Assembly (NCBI RefSeq): GCF_900100845.1
Contig: NZ_FNFP01000009.1
Span: 1-64,000, forward strand
Length of the DNA stretch: 64,000 nucleotides
Source of the DNA: Natronincola ferrireducens
GTDB lineage: Bacteria; Bacillota; Clostridia; Peptostreptococcales; Natronincolaceae
Direction of reading: 5' to 3'
The position numbers were made by a program, and so were the translations under genes. The stretch's first letter is position 1; each line of letters opens with the position of its first letter. Below are positions 43,838-52,734 of the stretch, in pieces. A model generated the notes under the pieces. The model worked only from the letters and a program-made list of their open reading frames with translations. It searched no databases and was not told the origin of the DNA.

Positions 43838-43887
43838 AAAAAAACATAGTTTAAGAAGGATTTTTTGTTCCCTTAAACCATGTTTTT
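43838..43887 (-). terminator. Terminator of the dnaX-ybaB-recR operon
   Basis: AAAAACAT-GTTTAAG type arms (43838-43855 and 43872-43887) pair with one mismatch. On the minus strand a run of seven Ts follows. The rest of the 298-bp gap up to yaaL shows nothing recognisable. Confidence 0.8.
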
Positions 43888-43930
43888 ATAATAAAATTTT
43901 ATTATAATTTTATTTTTAAGTATGTTATCT

Positions 43931-44530
43931 TTATAATTCTCGTCTACCCTCTAAAGCCTTTGAAAGGGTTATCTCATCTGCATATTCTAAATCTCCTCCA
44001 ACAGGAATCCCATAGGCTATTCGAGTTACCTTAATGCCCATAGGTTTTAACAGCTTTGCGATATACATGGCGGTAGCCTCTCCTTCTATGTTAGGGTTTG
44101 TAGCTAACACCACTTCCTTTACCTCCTGATGGGTTAGTCGAGCCAATAGCTCTTTGATTTTTATTTCCTCTGGTCCAATTCCCTCTAATGGAGAAATAAC
44201 TCCATGGAGAACATGATAATAGCCATGAAATTCCTTTGTTTTCTCCATAGCTACAACATCCCTAGGGTCCTCCACGATACAAAGAATTCCTTCATCTCTT
44301 TTCTTGTCACTACAAATATTGCAAATATCCTTATCGGTTAAGTTTGTGCATATGCTACAATATTTTATGCTTGCCTTTGCTTCTACAATTGCCTGAGATA
44401 GCATTTCTGCCTCCTCAAGGGGTATACGTATAACATGGAAAGCCAATCTTTGAGCTGTTTTTCTACCTATGCCAGGAAGCTTTGTAAACTCATCAATTAG
44501 TCTAGCTATTGGTGTTGAATAATAATTCAT
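43931..44530 (-). CDS. recR: Recombination protein RecR
   Basis: RecR works with RecO/RecF to load RecA on gapped DNA. The 199-aa length is normal. It shows the helix-hairpin-helix [15 protein letters not shown], the four-Cys zinc finger [16 protein letters not shown] and the Toprim domain [16 protein letters not shown]. It is 29 bp downstream of ybaB. Confidence 0.97.
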   Translation of the reverse strand: MNYYSTPIARLIDEFTKLPGIGRKTAQRLAFHVIRIPLEEAEMLSQAIVEAKASIKYCSICTNLTDKDICNICSDKKRDEGILCIVEDPRDVVAMEKTKEFHGYYHVLHGVISPLEGIGPEEIKIKELLARLTHQEVKEVVLATNPNIEGEATAMYIAKLLKPMGIKVTRIAYGIPVGGDLEYADEITLSKALEGRREL

Positions 44531-44559
44531 ATATAGCCACCTTCATTTTTTATTAAAAA

Positions 44560-44904
44560 CTAAAATAACCCAGGTAGATTCATATTACCCGTTACCTTAG
44601 ACATTTCTTTGCTTACCATTTCCTCAGCAGAGCGTATCGCTTCATTTACTGCAGCTATAATTAAATCCTGTAGCATTTCTACATCATCTGGATCTACTAC
44701 CTCTGGTTTAATATCAATACTAATAATTTCTTTTTTCCCAGTCATCTTAACAACAACTGCTCCGCCCCCAGCGCTGGCCTCTACTTGTTTCTTCTCAACT
44801 TCTGCTTGCATTTCCTCCATTTGCTTCTGCATTTTTTGAGCTTGTTTAATCATGTTATTCATATTAGGCATTCCACCCATTCCTTGGAAACCTTTTTTAG
44901 CCAT
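44560..44904 (-). CDS. ybaB: YbaB/EbfC family nucleoid-associated protein
   Basis: This 114-aa DNA-binding protein has the Met/Gly-rich N-terminus ([20 protein letters not shown]) and the core [20 protein letters not shown], continuing into [12 protein letters not shown]. It is found between dnaX and recR in most Firmicutes. Its role is chromosome coating. Confidence 0.96.
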   Translation of the reverse strand: MAKKGFQGMGGMPNMNNMIKQAQKMQKQMEEMQAEVEKKQVEASAGGGAVVVKMTGKKEIISIDIKPEVVDPDDVEMLQDLIIAAVNEAIRSAEEMVSKEMSKVTGNMNLPGLF

Positions 44905-44963
44905 AATATTGCCTCCTTCATTTTGTTTTTGCTGTTATTATATCATAAACCTTCTAGTATTTA

Positions 44964-46649
44964 TTATTCATCATAAATCTCTAGAATGCCTTCAGGGACG
45001 GTTTTTTTTAATTTTTCTACCAATATTTCTTCCCTACTGTCTTTTTCCTCTTTTTTCCCTAACTCATATTCCATCACTAGATTTAATTTTAGTTTTTGTC
45101 CAGTGATTTTTTCAATAACAGTAGCTATATACTCCTTTGTTTTTTCCCTATCCAAAGTTTCTCTATGAAATCCAAACCCATCCTTGAAACTAATCACCAA
45201 AGAGCCCCTTATAATGTCTTCCAGCTCTCCTTCCCTTAACATAGCTTCAATTTGGGCTTTTTTATCCTTCCTAATAAAAGCCTTAATTTCCTCCCACTTT
45301 TCTTTTATTTCTGAGAAGTCGAGGGGAATACTTGTTGCTTGATTTTCCTTTAGTAACTCTTTCTTTTCTTCTAAAACAACTTCCTCTAAGGATTCTATCT
45401 TTTCTTTATCCTTCACCGCTAATCCTGGTTCTTCTTCCTTTTTAATGGAGCCAATTTCTTTACTGGGCCTCTGTTTAATAGCTTTCCTTATAAACTCTCC
45501 TGTTTGTATAGTCTCCTCTAATTTTTTAATTCTTTGCAGTAGGCCTTCGAAGGAGGTCTCTTCCTTCTCTTGGCAGAGGGTTACAATGGCCACCTCTAGA
45601 AGAATTCTCGGCTGAGGAGCATATTTTGCCTTCGCCTCCGTCTCAGACAGAAGGTGGATAGCCTCAGTGATACTGGAGACGTCAAAGGCTTTGCTCTGAT
45701 CCTTAAGTTTATCTAATATTTCCTGGGATAAGCCTGACAGTTCCTCCAGATCAACCTCCATTTTTACCATCATTAAATTTCTAAAATGATGGATTAGATC
45801 CTTAATTAATTGTTGTATATCCTTGCCTTCTTCCATTATCTTCTGTATAGCATAAATAGCCTCAGAAACCTTTTTTTCTCCTATACACTGGCCTAGGTGA
45901 AACAACAATTCATGATTAATAATTCCTAGAGTATCTATTACATCTTCATAGGTTAGATTATCACTGCTAAAGGCAATACATTGCTCTAAAATACTAAGGG
46001 CATCCCTTAAAGCCCCCCCAGCATTAAGCGCTATGGTTGTGAGGGCCTCCTCATCCGCTGTAGTACCTATTCTTTCACATATATCCCTTAATCTTTCAAT
46101 CATATCCTTTGTGGTAACTGGTTTAAAATCAAAACGCTGACACCTAGATAAGATCGTAGCTGGCAGTTTTTGAGGATCTGTAGTTGCCAAAATAAATATA
46201 ATATGATCTGGGGGCTCCTCTAGGGTTTTTAAAAGGGCGTTAAAGGCTCCAGAACTTAACATATGTACCTCATCAATGATATATACCTTATATCTTCCTT
46301 TAGAGGGGGGGTATTTAACATTTTCCCTTAATTCCCTAATATGATCTACACCATTGTTGGAGGCTGCATCAATTTCAATGACATCCATAATACTTTCTGT
46401 CAAAATACCTTTGCATACTTCACATAGGTTACAAGGATTAAAGTTTTCAGGGTTAAGACAGTTTATTGCCCTAGCAAAAATTTTTGCTGTAGAGGTTTTT
46501 CCTGTCCCCCTAGTACCAGAAAACAAGTAGGCATGAGATACATTGGAGGTTTTTATTTGGTTTTTTAAGGTTGTGGTTACAGCCCCTTGACCAATAACAT
46601 CTTCAAATACTTGGGGTCTAAACCTTCTATAGAGTGCCTTATAGGTCAT
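44964..46649 (-). CDS. dnaX: DNA polymerase III subunit gamma/tau
   Basis: Clamp-loader ATPase. From the ATG at 46649, with AAGGTGAT just upstream, it has 561 aa and begins MTYKALYRRFRPQVFEDVIG. It has Walker A GTRGTGKTS, a zinc module with C in NCLNPENFNPCNLCEVC, Walker B VYIIDEVHMLS and sensor TTDPQKLPATILSRCQRF. The C-terminal tau part is Lys/Glu-rich. No slippery A-run frameshift signal for a short gamma form is obvious. The open frame extends 22 codons further upstream without a ribosome site. Confidence 0.96.
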   Translation of the reverse strand: MTYKALYRRFRPQVFEDVIGQGAVTTTLKNQIKTSNVSHAYLFSGTRGTGKTSTAKIFARAINCLNPENFNPCNLCEVCKGILTESIMDVIEIDAASNNGVDHIRELRENVKYPPSKGRYKVYIIDEVHMLSSGAFNALLKTLEEPPDHIIFILATTDPQKLPATILSRCQRFDFKPVTTKDMIERLRDICERIGTTADEEALTTIALNAGGALRDALSILEQCIAFSSDNLTYEDVIDTLGIINHELLFHLGQCIGEKKVSEAIYAIQKIMEEGKDIQQLIKDLIHHFRNLMMVKMEVDLEELSGLSQEILDKLKDQSKAFDVSSITEAIHLLSETEAKAKYAPQPRILLEVAIVTLCQEKEETSFEGLLQRIKKLEETIQTGEFIRKAIKQRPSKEIGSIKKEEEPGLAVKDKEKIESLEEVVLEEKKELLKENQATSIPLDFSEIKEKWEEIKAFIRKDKKAQIEAMLREGELEDIIRGSLVISFKDGFGFHRETLDREKTKEYIATVIEKITGQKLKLNLVMEYELGKKEEKDSREEILVEKLKKTVPEGILEIYDE

Positions 46650-46715
46650 ATAAATCACCTTCACTATTCTTTCTTTGATAGTAAAATCATCTATTATTAT
46701 ACCATACAACTTCAA

Positions 46716-47414
46716 CTACAGCCATGATAATATGTAGGTAAGAAGATAGTGGGAAAATATAGATAAAAGTCTAGATCCCTCTAAACCAACGGCAATTTTC
46801 CCCTGTAGGTTTGTCATGGCGATTGGAATCATAATTAAAACAGCAATAAATATAAAAACCATTCCCCTTATTAGTCCAACCACTCCACCACCGACGTTAT
46901 TGACGGTATGAAGGACAGGAATCTCAAAAATGCTATGAATCAAATGGCCTATAAGTAAGATTAAAGTCCTTACAACTATGAATAAAATAACCATACTAAT
47001 GATGTTAATAAAAAAATTAACTAAAGCTTGTTGCATTTCCCCTATTATCGTATCCATTGCTTGGTCGGCATAGGTCTGTATATCTACTTGCTTTATTAAA
47101 TAATCCTGTAAAAAACCTGGAATACCCCAACCCTCCATCTCCTGTAGCCCACCGAGGGATTGTGGGGTTTTGTCCAACACCCCCGTTGTTGGTAAAGAAG
47201 TTTCTATGTTTTTTTGTATAAATCCCTTGATACCTTCTATCATAAAATTATTATCCCTTATCCAATGAGCCAATTGTGGATAATAAAGCCTTGCTGTAAT
47301 AAAGGCTATAATATAGCTTCCTAAACTAAATGTAGTCAATATCAGACCTTTTTTGTAGCCACTAATTCCACTAAGAATCATAACAGTTATAATAAAAAAA
47401 TCGAAAATATTCAT
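46716..47414 (-). CDS. CvpA family membrane protein
   Basis: From the ATG at 47414, with AAAGGA 8 nt upstream, this 232-aa protein has four membrane segments and the CvpA/colicin V production family pattern (FDFFIITVMILSGISGYKKG at the start; VNNVGGGVVGLIRGMVFIF near the end). An extracellular insertion (about 60-125) is present. The function of CvpA in Firmicutes is poorly defined. It lies between the DUF5711-like gene and dnaX. Confidence 0.85.
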   Translation of the reverse strand: MNIFDFFIITVMILSGISGYKKGLILTTFSLGSYIIAFITARLYYPQLAHWIRDNNFMIEGIKGFIQKNIETSLPTTGVLDKTPQSLGGLQEMEGWGIPGFLQDYLIKQVDIQTYADQAMDTIIGEMQQALVNFFINIISMVILFIVVRTLILLIGHLIHSIFEIPVLHTVNNVGGGVVGLIRGMVFIFIAVLIMIPIAMTNLQGKIAVGLEGSRLLSIFSHYLLTYILSWL

Positions 47415-47429
47415 CTCCACTATCCTTTC

Positions 47430-48602
47430 TTATCCTTCATAGAACCTAACAAAAGATAGTTTCCCTTTTGTTATAATTGCCATATGTTCCCTTGAAAAAA
47501 GAAATATCTCTTCTATATCACTAGAATATTTATGCTCCATTTTTATTTCTCCTCTTTTGTCTAAAACATATATGGTTCTTGGAGAGTAAACTACTATGTC
47601 TTCTTTAGAATTATCTATCCCCTTAATCACTTCTTTTGTTTGGGCATCCCCAATAACTCTGCCATTGTACTGTATTATCTTTGTTCTTTTCCCATCTTTT
47701 TTATCAATTAATGGGTTGCCTCCTGCTTCTCCACCATATATCACTGTATATTGGGGAGAAAAAGTCTTTGAAAGCTTTACTTTATCCACCTCTACAGACC
47801 ATAACTCTTTATTTCCTTTGTTAATACTTGTTATTTTTTCTTCTTTTATGATGATTAAATTCCCCTTTGTATCATAATCAAAATCTAATACCAGTTGATC
47901 ATTTAAATGATTAGAGGCTATTAGCTCCCCTTGCATATCGTAAAGAATAAGATGACTTGTTAAGGCATTGTTGGTGATGAGGGTGTTAACTGCTACTAAG
48001 TTATGGGCCTTTGATAAAGTGCTGTTCATAACCATGCCCTCCCCCACTATAATACTACTATGCTTTCTTCCTTCTTCGTTTAGGAGAACTAGCTCCGTCA
48101 TACTATTAATTAAAGGATATTGTACTAACACATAATTACTTTCACATACTGCAAAACTGCTGATTGTTTCTTTAGTGGTATATCTATAAACAATTTCTCC
48201 TTTTTTGTTTATTCGAAGCAGTTGCTTTTTCCCATTGTCAGCTAAATATATGCTTTCATCACTGACCTTTACCTCAGCCGAAGGGATGCCTAAATGAAGA
48301 TGCCATTTTTTCTCCCCTTTAAAATCATAAAAGTACAAAATTCCATCCCAATATTGAAGGACACCATTTTGAAATTTCCTATAAACAACATTTCCCCCTT
48401 GGTGGGTTTCTATCTCTTCTAAAATTTGTATTTCTTTTTCAACAGTAGTCATAGTCGTTTTAATGTTTTTTATTATGCTGAAGCTTAAAAAAATTAAAAT
48501 TGTAGCTATAAATATAAACATAATTCTTCTTTTGTTTTTCACGCTATACCTCCTAGTTTCACGGGAAACAAATTTTGTTCTTTTCATATATTCCCTAAAC
48601 AC
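47430..48602 (-). CDS. DUF5711-like membrane-anchored beta-propeller protein
   Basis: This 390-aa protein has a basic cytoplasmic N-terminus, one membrane segment (about 28-45) and an extracellular domain of repeated WD/PQQ-like strands (YWDGILYFYDFKGEKKWHL, IYLADNGKKQLLRINKKGE, LILYDMQGELIASN). This agrees with the DUF5711 layout of clostridial proteins. The ligand and role are unknown. The N-terminal codons for FVSRETR carry a parS-like sequence. It is 10 bp upstream of the cvpA gene. Confidence 0.7.
   Translation of the reverse strand: MFREYMKRTKFVSRETRRYSVKNKRRIMFIFIATILIFLSFSIIKNIKTTMTTVEKEIQILEEIETHQGGNVVYRKFQNGVLQYWDGILYFYDFKGEKKWHLHLGIPSAEVKVSDESIYLADNGKKQLLRINKKGEIVYRYTTKETISSFAVCESNYVLVQYPLINSMTELVLLNEEGRKHSSIIVGEGMVMNSTLSKAHNLVAVNTLITNNALTSHLILYDMQGELIASNHLNDQLVLDFDYDTKGNLIIIKEEKITSINKGNKELWSVEVDKVKLSKTFSPQYTVIYGGEAGGNPLIDKKDGKRTKIIQYNGRVIGDAQTKEVIKGIDNSKEDIVVYSPRTIYVLDKRGEIKMEHKYSSDIEEIFLFSREHMAIITKGKLSFVRFYEG
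48555..48570. promoter_or_regulatory. parS-like site inside the DUF5711-like gene
   Basis: On the minus strand TGTTTCCCGTGAAACT matches 14 of 16 positions of the parS consensus. It encodes part of FVSRET. Bacillus parS sites also often lie inside genes near the origin. Confidence 0.55.
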
Positions 48603-48648
48603 CTAAAAAAAACCTTCTTCTATTTCCTGAGAAATACTCCTTTGTTAA

Positions 48649-49707
48649 TCACCTTTTTAGTAAAATTCTACCTATAAACAAAAATCCTAAATATCCAAAT
48701 AAAGGGTAAAAGAAAGCTACTAGATTTTTAAATCCCATTAAAGCTAAAGGAATAGAAAAAAGGCACACAAAAATTGTTACCCATCTTTCCTTTATACCTG
48801 TTATAAAAGAAAACCTTAAAACACAACCGTATCCATTGGCTATAGCTGTAGTAAACATAGCTAAAAGCAGGATAATACTGTAGACTTGTTTGTGGAATTC
48901 TCCTAAGGAATGGGCTGCTGCAACCATTGGAACCTCCAACCCCATGACATCTGTATAAAGTATTAATAGACTAACTAAAATCAATAACGCCATGAGTCCT
49001 AATCCAAGGGCTCCGATTGTTCCACCGTACCTTGCTGCCTTTTCATCATAGATAAAGGGCAGCAGCGAGGTCATGACAACCGTCGCCCCTATGCTGTTGT
49101 GGCCTGCGTACACAAAGGCTGACCACAACCAACCTCCTTTAGCAATCATATATAGATCGTTGTTATAGAATGTTAAAATCGTCTCTGTATAGGCATTGCT
49201 TAGTAAAAGTCTGTTGTTTTTAATAATACAGAAACTTACATAAAAAACAACCACCATCAGTACAGGAACTATGACCTTATTTGCCTCCGCAACACCCCTG
49301 ACCCCAAAAATTAGAACAGCAAAACTCATAAAGGACATGCCTACTATACCATATATTGAGGGAAGGCCAAAATGTTCATTTGCAATTGCTCCACTCCCCG
49401 CCAGCATAACAAAGTATCCCACTAAAAGCAGAAGGGCAAGAATGCCATTAATCCAAGGAAAAATTTTTTTGTTAAAATGATAGATTCCAAACTCCTCAAA
49501 GCTGTGGAATTTCTTTTTATAAACTTTTTTTAATGTATTTGTGGCTATGAAAGTTAACAATATGGTAGAGAAAACAACCCCTAGCACTCCTAAAACTCCA
49601 TACTTACCAAAAAATTGTATGATTTCCTGTCCAGAGGCAAATCCAGCCCCAATAACAGTTCCTATGTAAATACTGACCAAAGTGGCGATAGATTTTCTTC
49701 TTGTCAT
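48649..49707 (-). CDS. YkvI-like membrane transporter
   Basis: This 352-aa protein has about ten membrane segments and the YkvI family start (ATLVSIYIGTVIGAGFASGQ, with EIIQFFGKYG following). The family belongs to the APC/LeuT-fold carriers and is often annotated as an amino-acid permease; no substrate is proved. Its ribosome site is buried in a 15-bp hairpin just upstream. It is divergent from yyaC. Confidence 0.82.
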   Translation of the reverse strand: MTRRKSIATLVSIYIGTVIGAGFASGQEIIQFFGKYGVLGVLGVVFSTILLTFIATNTLKKVYKKKFHSFEEFGIYHFNKKIFPWINGILALLLLVGYFVMLAGSGAIANEHFGLPSIYGIVGMSFMSFAVLIFGVRGVAEANKVIVPVLMVVVFYVSFCIIKNNRLLLSNAYTETILTFYNNDLYMIAKGGWLWSAFVYAGHNSIGATVVMTSLLPFIYDEKAARYGGTIGALGLGLMALLILVSLLILYTDVMGLEVPMVAAAHSLGEFHKQVYSIILLLAMFTTAIANGYGCVLRFSFITGIKERWVTIFVCLFSIPLALMGFKNLVAFFYPLFGYLGFLFIGRILLKR

Positions 49708-49758
49708 AGAATACCCCCCTTAAATTTATTATATTTCTACCTATAAGGGGGGTATTCT
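49708..49758 (-). promoter_or_regulatory. 15-bp hairpin sequestering the ykvI ribosome-binding site
   Basis: Arms AGAATACCCCCCTTA (49708-49722) and TAAGGGGGGTATTCT (49744-49758) are perfect over 15 bp with a 21-nt loop. On the mRNA the downstream arm contains the Shine-Dalgarno AAGGGGGG and ends right at the ATG. When folded, the start would be blocked. There is no T-run. Confidence 0.75.
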
Positions 49759-49852
49759 TATAAATTTTGTATTGTTTCATAGTTTTTAGGGAAAACTTTT
49801 ACTGTAGTTTTGTGTCAAAATGTCTATTAAATAAAACAAAGGAGGAATTAGC

Positions 49853-50440
49853 ATGTCCTTACTTACCACTCAAACTTCCGATTCCATTCATATAGATAAT
49901 ACTATGGCGGCTATCGACTTTGGTGGCTTATTTAGTAAATATATAGAGGAATACTATAGCTCCTCCTATCAAGAGCTTGTTTTTTTATGTATTGGTACCG
50001 ATCGTTCTACGGGAGATGCTTTAGGTCCCCTTGTAGGCCATAAGCTGGAAAGACCTTTATTGAAGCACCCTAACGTTTATGTTTATGGAACCTTAGAGGA
50101 GCCAGTTCATGCCAAAAACTTAAAAGAGCAAATAGATTCCATCTATGACAACCTTAAAAATCCTTTTATCGTAGCTATTGACGCCTGTTTAGGAAGGGTT
50201 GAAAGGGTGGGGTATATCACCATAGGCCATGGTCCCCTAAACCCAGGTGCGGGTGTAAATAAGCAACTCCCTTCGGTAGGTAATTTGCATATTATGGGAA
50301 TCGTTAATCTAGGAGGGTATATGGAGTATATGATTTTACAAAATACCCGGTTACAACTAGTCATGAAAATGGCAGATGCCATTTCTGATGGAATTAAATT
50401 CTCCATGTGGAAACTTCATAAAGAAAAGCTATTATCCTAA
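49853..50440 (+). CDS. yyaC: Spore protease YyaC (DUF1256)
   Basis: This 195-aa protein has the DUF1256 signature. LCIGTDRSTGDALGPLVGHK is followed by VYGTLEEPVHAKNL and VAIDACLGR, resembling the fold of the germination protease GPR. It is restricted to spore-formers and is called a spore protease by annotation; its substrate is not known. In Bacillus yyaC also lies near soj/spo0J. AAAGGAGG lies before the ATG. It is the only plus-strand gene in this stretch. Confidence 0.9.
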   Translation: MSLLTTQTSDSIHIDNTMAAIDFGGLFSKYIEEYYSSSYQELVFLCIGTDRSTGDALGPLVGHKLERPLLKHPNVYVYGTLEEPVHAKNLKEQIDSIYDNLKNPFIVAIDACLGRVERVGYITIGHGPLNPGAGVNKQLPSVGNLHIMGIVNLGGYMEYMILQNTRLQLVMKMADAISDGIKFSMWKLHKEKLLS

Positions 50441-50467
50441 AAACAAAGGGAATATCCCTTTGTTTTT
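50439..50467. terminator. Bidirectional terminator between yyaC and ykuS
   Basis: Thirteen-bp perfect arms (50439-50451 and 50455-50467) of the form AAAAACAAAGGGA/TCCCTTTGTTTTT enclose a 3-nt loop. The stop codons of both convergent genes lie in it. Confidence 0.88.
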
Positions 50468-50726
50468 AACTAAACAAGCCCCCGTACCTCCTGGTCTCAA
50501 TTATATGCTGTATCTCTTCTACCGTTTTGTTATTTGCATTGATTAATATAGCACCATAGCCATTAGTTTCTCCTGCATCGTTTACATTTTTAAATCCACT
50601 ATAATCATCAAGATATATTATGGCATCAATATGTCCTTGGTCTTGAAATCCTACAACCTCATATCCTTTATTGGTTAAATTGTCCTTTAGTTGCTGTAGA
50701 TTCTCCTGTATTGCTATTCTTTTCAC
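50466..50726 (-). CDS. ykuS: YkuS/UPF0180 family protein
   Basis: A small UPF0180 protein of 86 aa from a GTG at 50726, which lies 8 nt after AAGGAGG (MKRIAIQENLQQLKDNLTNK). It has a core GYEVVGFQDQGHIDAII and ends with TVEEIQHIIETRRYGG. Function is unknown. The longer frame starting at 50735 would begin inside the Shine-Dalgarno, so it is less likely. Its ribosome site is held in a 13-bp hairpin. Confidence 0.85.
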   Translation of the reverse strand: MKRIAIQENLQQLKDNLTNKGYEVVGFQDQGHIDAIIYLDDYSGFKNVNDAGETNGYGAILINANNKTVEEIQHIIETRRYGGLFS

Positions 50727-50730
50727 AATA

Positions 50731-50765
50731 AACACCTCCTTGGATTAGTTTTCCAAAGAGGTGTT
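50731..50765 (-). promoter_or_regulatory. 13-bp hairpin sequestering the ykuS ribosome-binding site
   Basis: On the minus strand AACACCTCTTTGG (50765-50753) pairs with CCAAGGAGGTGTT (50743-50731) over 13 bp with one G-U and a 9-nt loop. The second arm holds the whole AAGGAGG Shine-Dalgarno, and the GTG start follows 4 nt later. No T-run follows. Confidence 0.7.
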
Positions 50766-50797
50766 GTTTTCATACAGACTTTTTCACAATTTTATTC

Positions 50798-51685
50798 CTA
50801 TGGGTTATTGACTATAACCTTAAGTTTCTGCTTTGCTACTTCAAATTCCAATGATTCTACATCAGTAATTTCTCCATCAGCATTAATCTGCAACGGTTTT
50901 TCTGCAAAAATTTGAACTTTTTTTCCTTTATAAAAATCTACTTCCTTATATCCAGTATGCTTTCCCCAAAATATTGTGGGAAACAATAGTAATAGCTTGA
51001 GCTTATTTATATTCTTAATTACACAAATATCAAAATAGCCATCCTGTAAATCTGCCTTTGGAGCTACCTTCATACCTCCCCCATAATAAATGCCATTGCA
51101 AAGGGTAATCATTAATACATCACAGTAAAACTTTTTATCATCAATGATAAATTGAAGCTTATTACTTTTAAAGGTGGTGATTCCTTTTAGTGCTGCCACA
51201 ACGTAGGCAAATCTCCCAGAAAAATACTTCTTTATACTATTAGCCTCCGAAGCAATAACCGCATCCAGGCCTATACTAGCAAAATTAATGAAGTATTTAT
51301 CCCGCATTCTACCTAAATCAATTTCTTTTGTTTTTCCTTTTAAAATCATTTCTAAAGCGGCTTCTGTTTTCTTTGGCAAGTTCAACGTCCTACCTAAATC
51401 ATTTCCCGTTCCAGCAGGAATAATTCCCAAAATCTTATCACTACCTGCCATTCCGTTTAGTACCTCGTGAATAGTTCCATCTCCACCGACAGCTACAATG
51501 GTAGAGAAGTCTTTCCCCACCGCTTCAGCTGCAATTTCTTCAGCCTCACCAATTTTTGTGGTTAATATTATTTCATAGAGTAGTTGTTCTTTTTTCATGA
51601 TTTTTTCTATGATCGGTATTACTTTCTTACCTTTATTTTTCCCTGCCACAGGGTTTACGATAAATAAGTAGGCCAACATCTTCAC
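50798..51685 (-). CDS. Diacylglycerol/lipid kinase family protein (YegS/BmrU)
   Basis: This 295-aa protein has the DAGK catalytic fold. The start is FIVNPVAGKNKGKK, the nucleotide loop AVGGDGTIHEVLNGM, then GIIPAGTGNDLGRTL and a C-terminal GYFDICVIKNIN. Members phosphorylate diacylglycerol, bacterial lipids or sphingoid bases at the membrane. The start could be GTG at 51685 or the ATG two codons later. It starts 1 bp after the DUF4446 gene. Confidence 0.92.
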   Translation of the reverse strand: MKMLAYLFIVNPVAGKNKGKKVIPIIEKIMKKEQLLYEIILTTKIGEAEEIAAEAVGKDFSTIVAVGGDGTIHEVLNGMAGSDKILGIIPAGTGNDLGRTLNLPKKTEAALEMILKGKTKEIDLGRMRDKYFINFASIGLDAVIASEANSIKKYFSGRFAYVVAALKGITTFKSNKLQFIIDDKKFYCDVLMITLCNGIYYGGGMKVAPKADLQDGYFDICVIKNINKLKLLLLFPTIFWGKHTGYKEVDFYKGKKVQIFAEKPLQINADGEITDVESLEFEVAKQKLKVIVNNP

Positions 51686-52240
51686 CTACCCATTATCTTT
51701 ATTACTTCTAGAGCCCTTTAATTTTACCTTGTCTAAGTCATTTGTCTTTGCTCTTTCCAATGCTTGGACTTCCTCCACAGAGAGGTTGTAATTAGACTTG
51801 CCATCCTTTACTGGCTTTGCATAGGAAACTGTTTCTGTCCTCCCATGGATTCCTGTTAAAATAATGCCGTTGTTGTTATTATCTAGCATAGCGATAGAGT
51901 AGCTTAGATCACTTCCTACATCATCAAAGGCATTGTATCGAATAATTCCTACTTTTTGTATAGAGAAGCTCATACGGTTTTCCAATATATCCATTTTAGA
52001 GTATATGTCCTTAAGGTTTTCCTGAACCTCCTCCACCTTTGTAATATGCTCCATTAAAACATTTTCTATGTTTTTACCACTTGTTCCCTTAACTAAGCGC
52101 TTGTATTTATCCCTTAAATTAGCTGTAATACTGTAGTTAATAGCTAACAAAATAATTAAAAATAAGTTCATAACAAGTCCTGTAAAAATAAAAGTTAAAG
52201 AATAGTTGTCTATAATAGACAAGATTTGTTGCATAATCAT
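51686..52240 (-). CDS. DUF4446 family membrane protein
   Basis: This 184-aa protein has one N-terminal membrane segment (about 15-37), a coiled-coil stretch (about 40-90) and the DUF4446 core (KVGIIRYNAFDDVGSDLSYS, then IAMLDNNNNGIILTGIHGR). Families with this domain are often found near the parAB region of clostridia. Function is unknown. It is directly upstream of the lipid kinase gene. Confidence 0.87.
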   Translation of the reverse strand: MIMQQILSIIDNYSLTFIFTGLVMNLFLIILLAINYSITANLRDKYKRLVKGTSGKNIENVLMEHITKVEEVQENLKDIYSKMDILENRMSFSIQKVGIIRYNAFDDVGSDLSYSIAMLDNNNNGIILTGIHGRTETVSYAKPVKDGKSNYNLSVEEVQALERAKTNDLDKVKLKGSRSNKDNG

Positions 52241-52439
52241 TCTCCCTTCAATTTATGCTCCTATTGTTTTTGCTAAATTTTTTTTGTTTGTTTATTTGCA
52301 GCTTATTAATATTCTACAGCATCTTAACTTTTCCCTTCTAAAACTTAAAATTAAAACCTTGTAATTTTTCCCTCATCCCCCAGTGTTTTTCCTATGTTTT
52401 TATTAAACTAAGGAACTGAAGAATTTTTAAAAAATTTAT

Positions 52440-52700
52440 AAAATAAGTTGTATGGTAGCGTTGCAATAAAACCTTCCCTTAACAGTAAACTTACTAATAA
52501 TCACCAAAGATTTTATCTATCTTTTTATAGTGAAAGGAAGGGTTTCTTCATAATTAGTAATTTATCATAAAGTAATGGGTTTACTACATTTGTTGCAACC
52601 CTTAAAAGAGTTATCAAAATAAATAGATGGATAGGAGACAGAAAATATATTTCAAAATAGAAAGAGTAGGGTGAGTTTTTTTAAAATCCCACCCTACCCT
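52440..52700. ncRNA. Possible structured RNA in a 494-bp gene-free gap
   Basis: The gap 52241-52734 has no convincing coding frame. It contains nested inverted repeats: GTTGCAA/TTGCAAC (52460-52466, 52593-52599), AGTAAAC/GTTTACT (52484-52490, 52579-52585) and TTACTAAT/ATTAGTAA (52491-52498, 52553-52560). These would form one long interrupted hairpin. A terminator-like stem GTAGGGTG/CACCCTAC (52666-52697) with a T-run on the plus side follows. It does not match a known RNA family that I recognise. Confidence 0.25.
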
Positions 52701-52710
52701 TATTTTTTTA
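52666..52710. terminator. Terminator-like hairpin downstream of the cysteine desulfurase gene
   Basis: GTAGGGTG (52666-52673) and CACCCTAC (52690-52697) pair perfectly over 8 bp. The best T-run (TTATTTTTTT) is on the plus strand; on the minus strand the tail is TCTTTCTATTTT. Confidence 0.6.
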
Positions 52711-52734
52711 GATGGGCTCTTTTTATTCACCCTT

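Noticed and set aside
44964-46649. Programmed frameshift in dnaX giving a short gamma subunit
   Set aside because: I could not see a slippery A-run with a downstream hairpin in the expected region.
46650-46715. Upstream extension of DnaX by 22 residues
   Set aside because: The added residues do not resemble DnaX, and AAGGTGAT lies right before the ATG at 46649.
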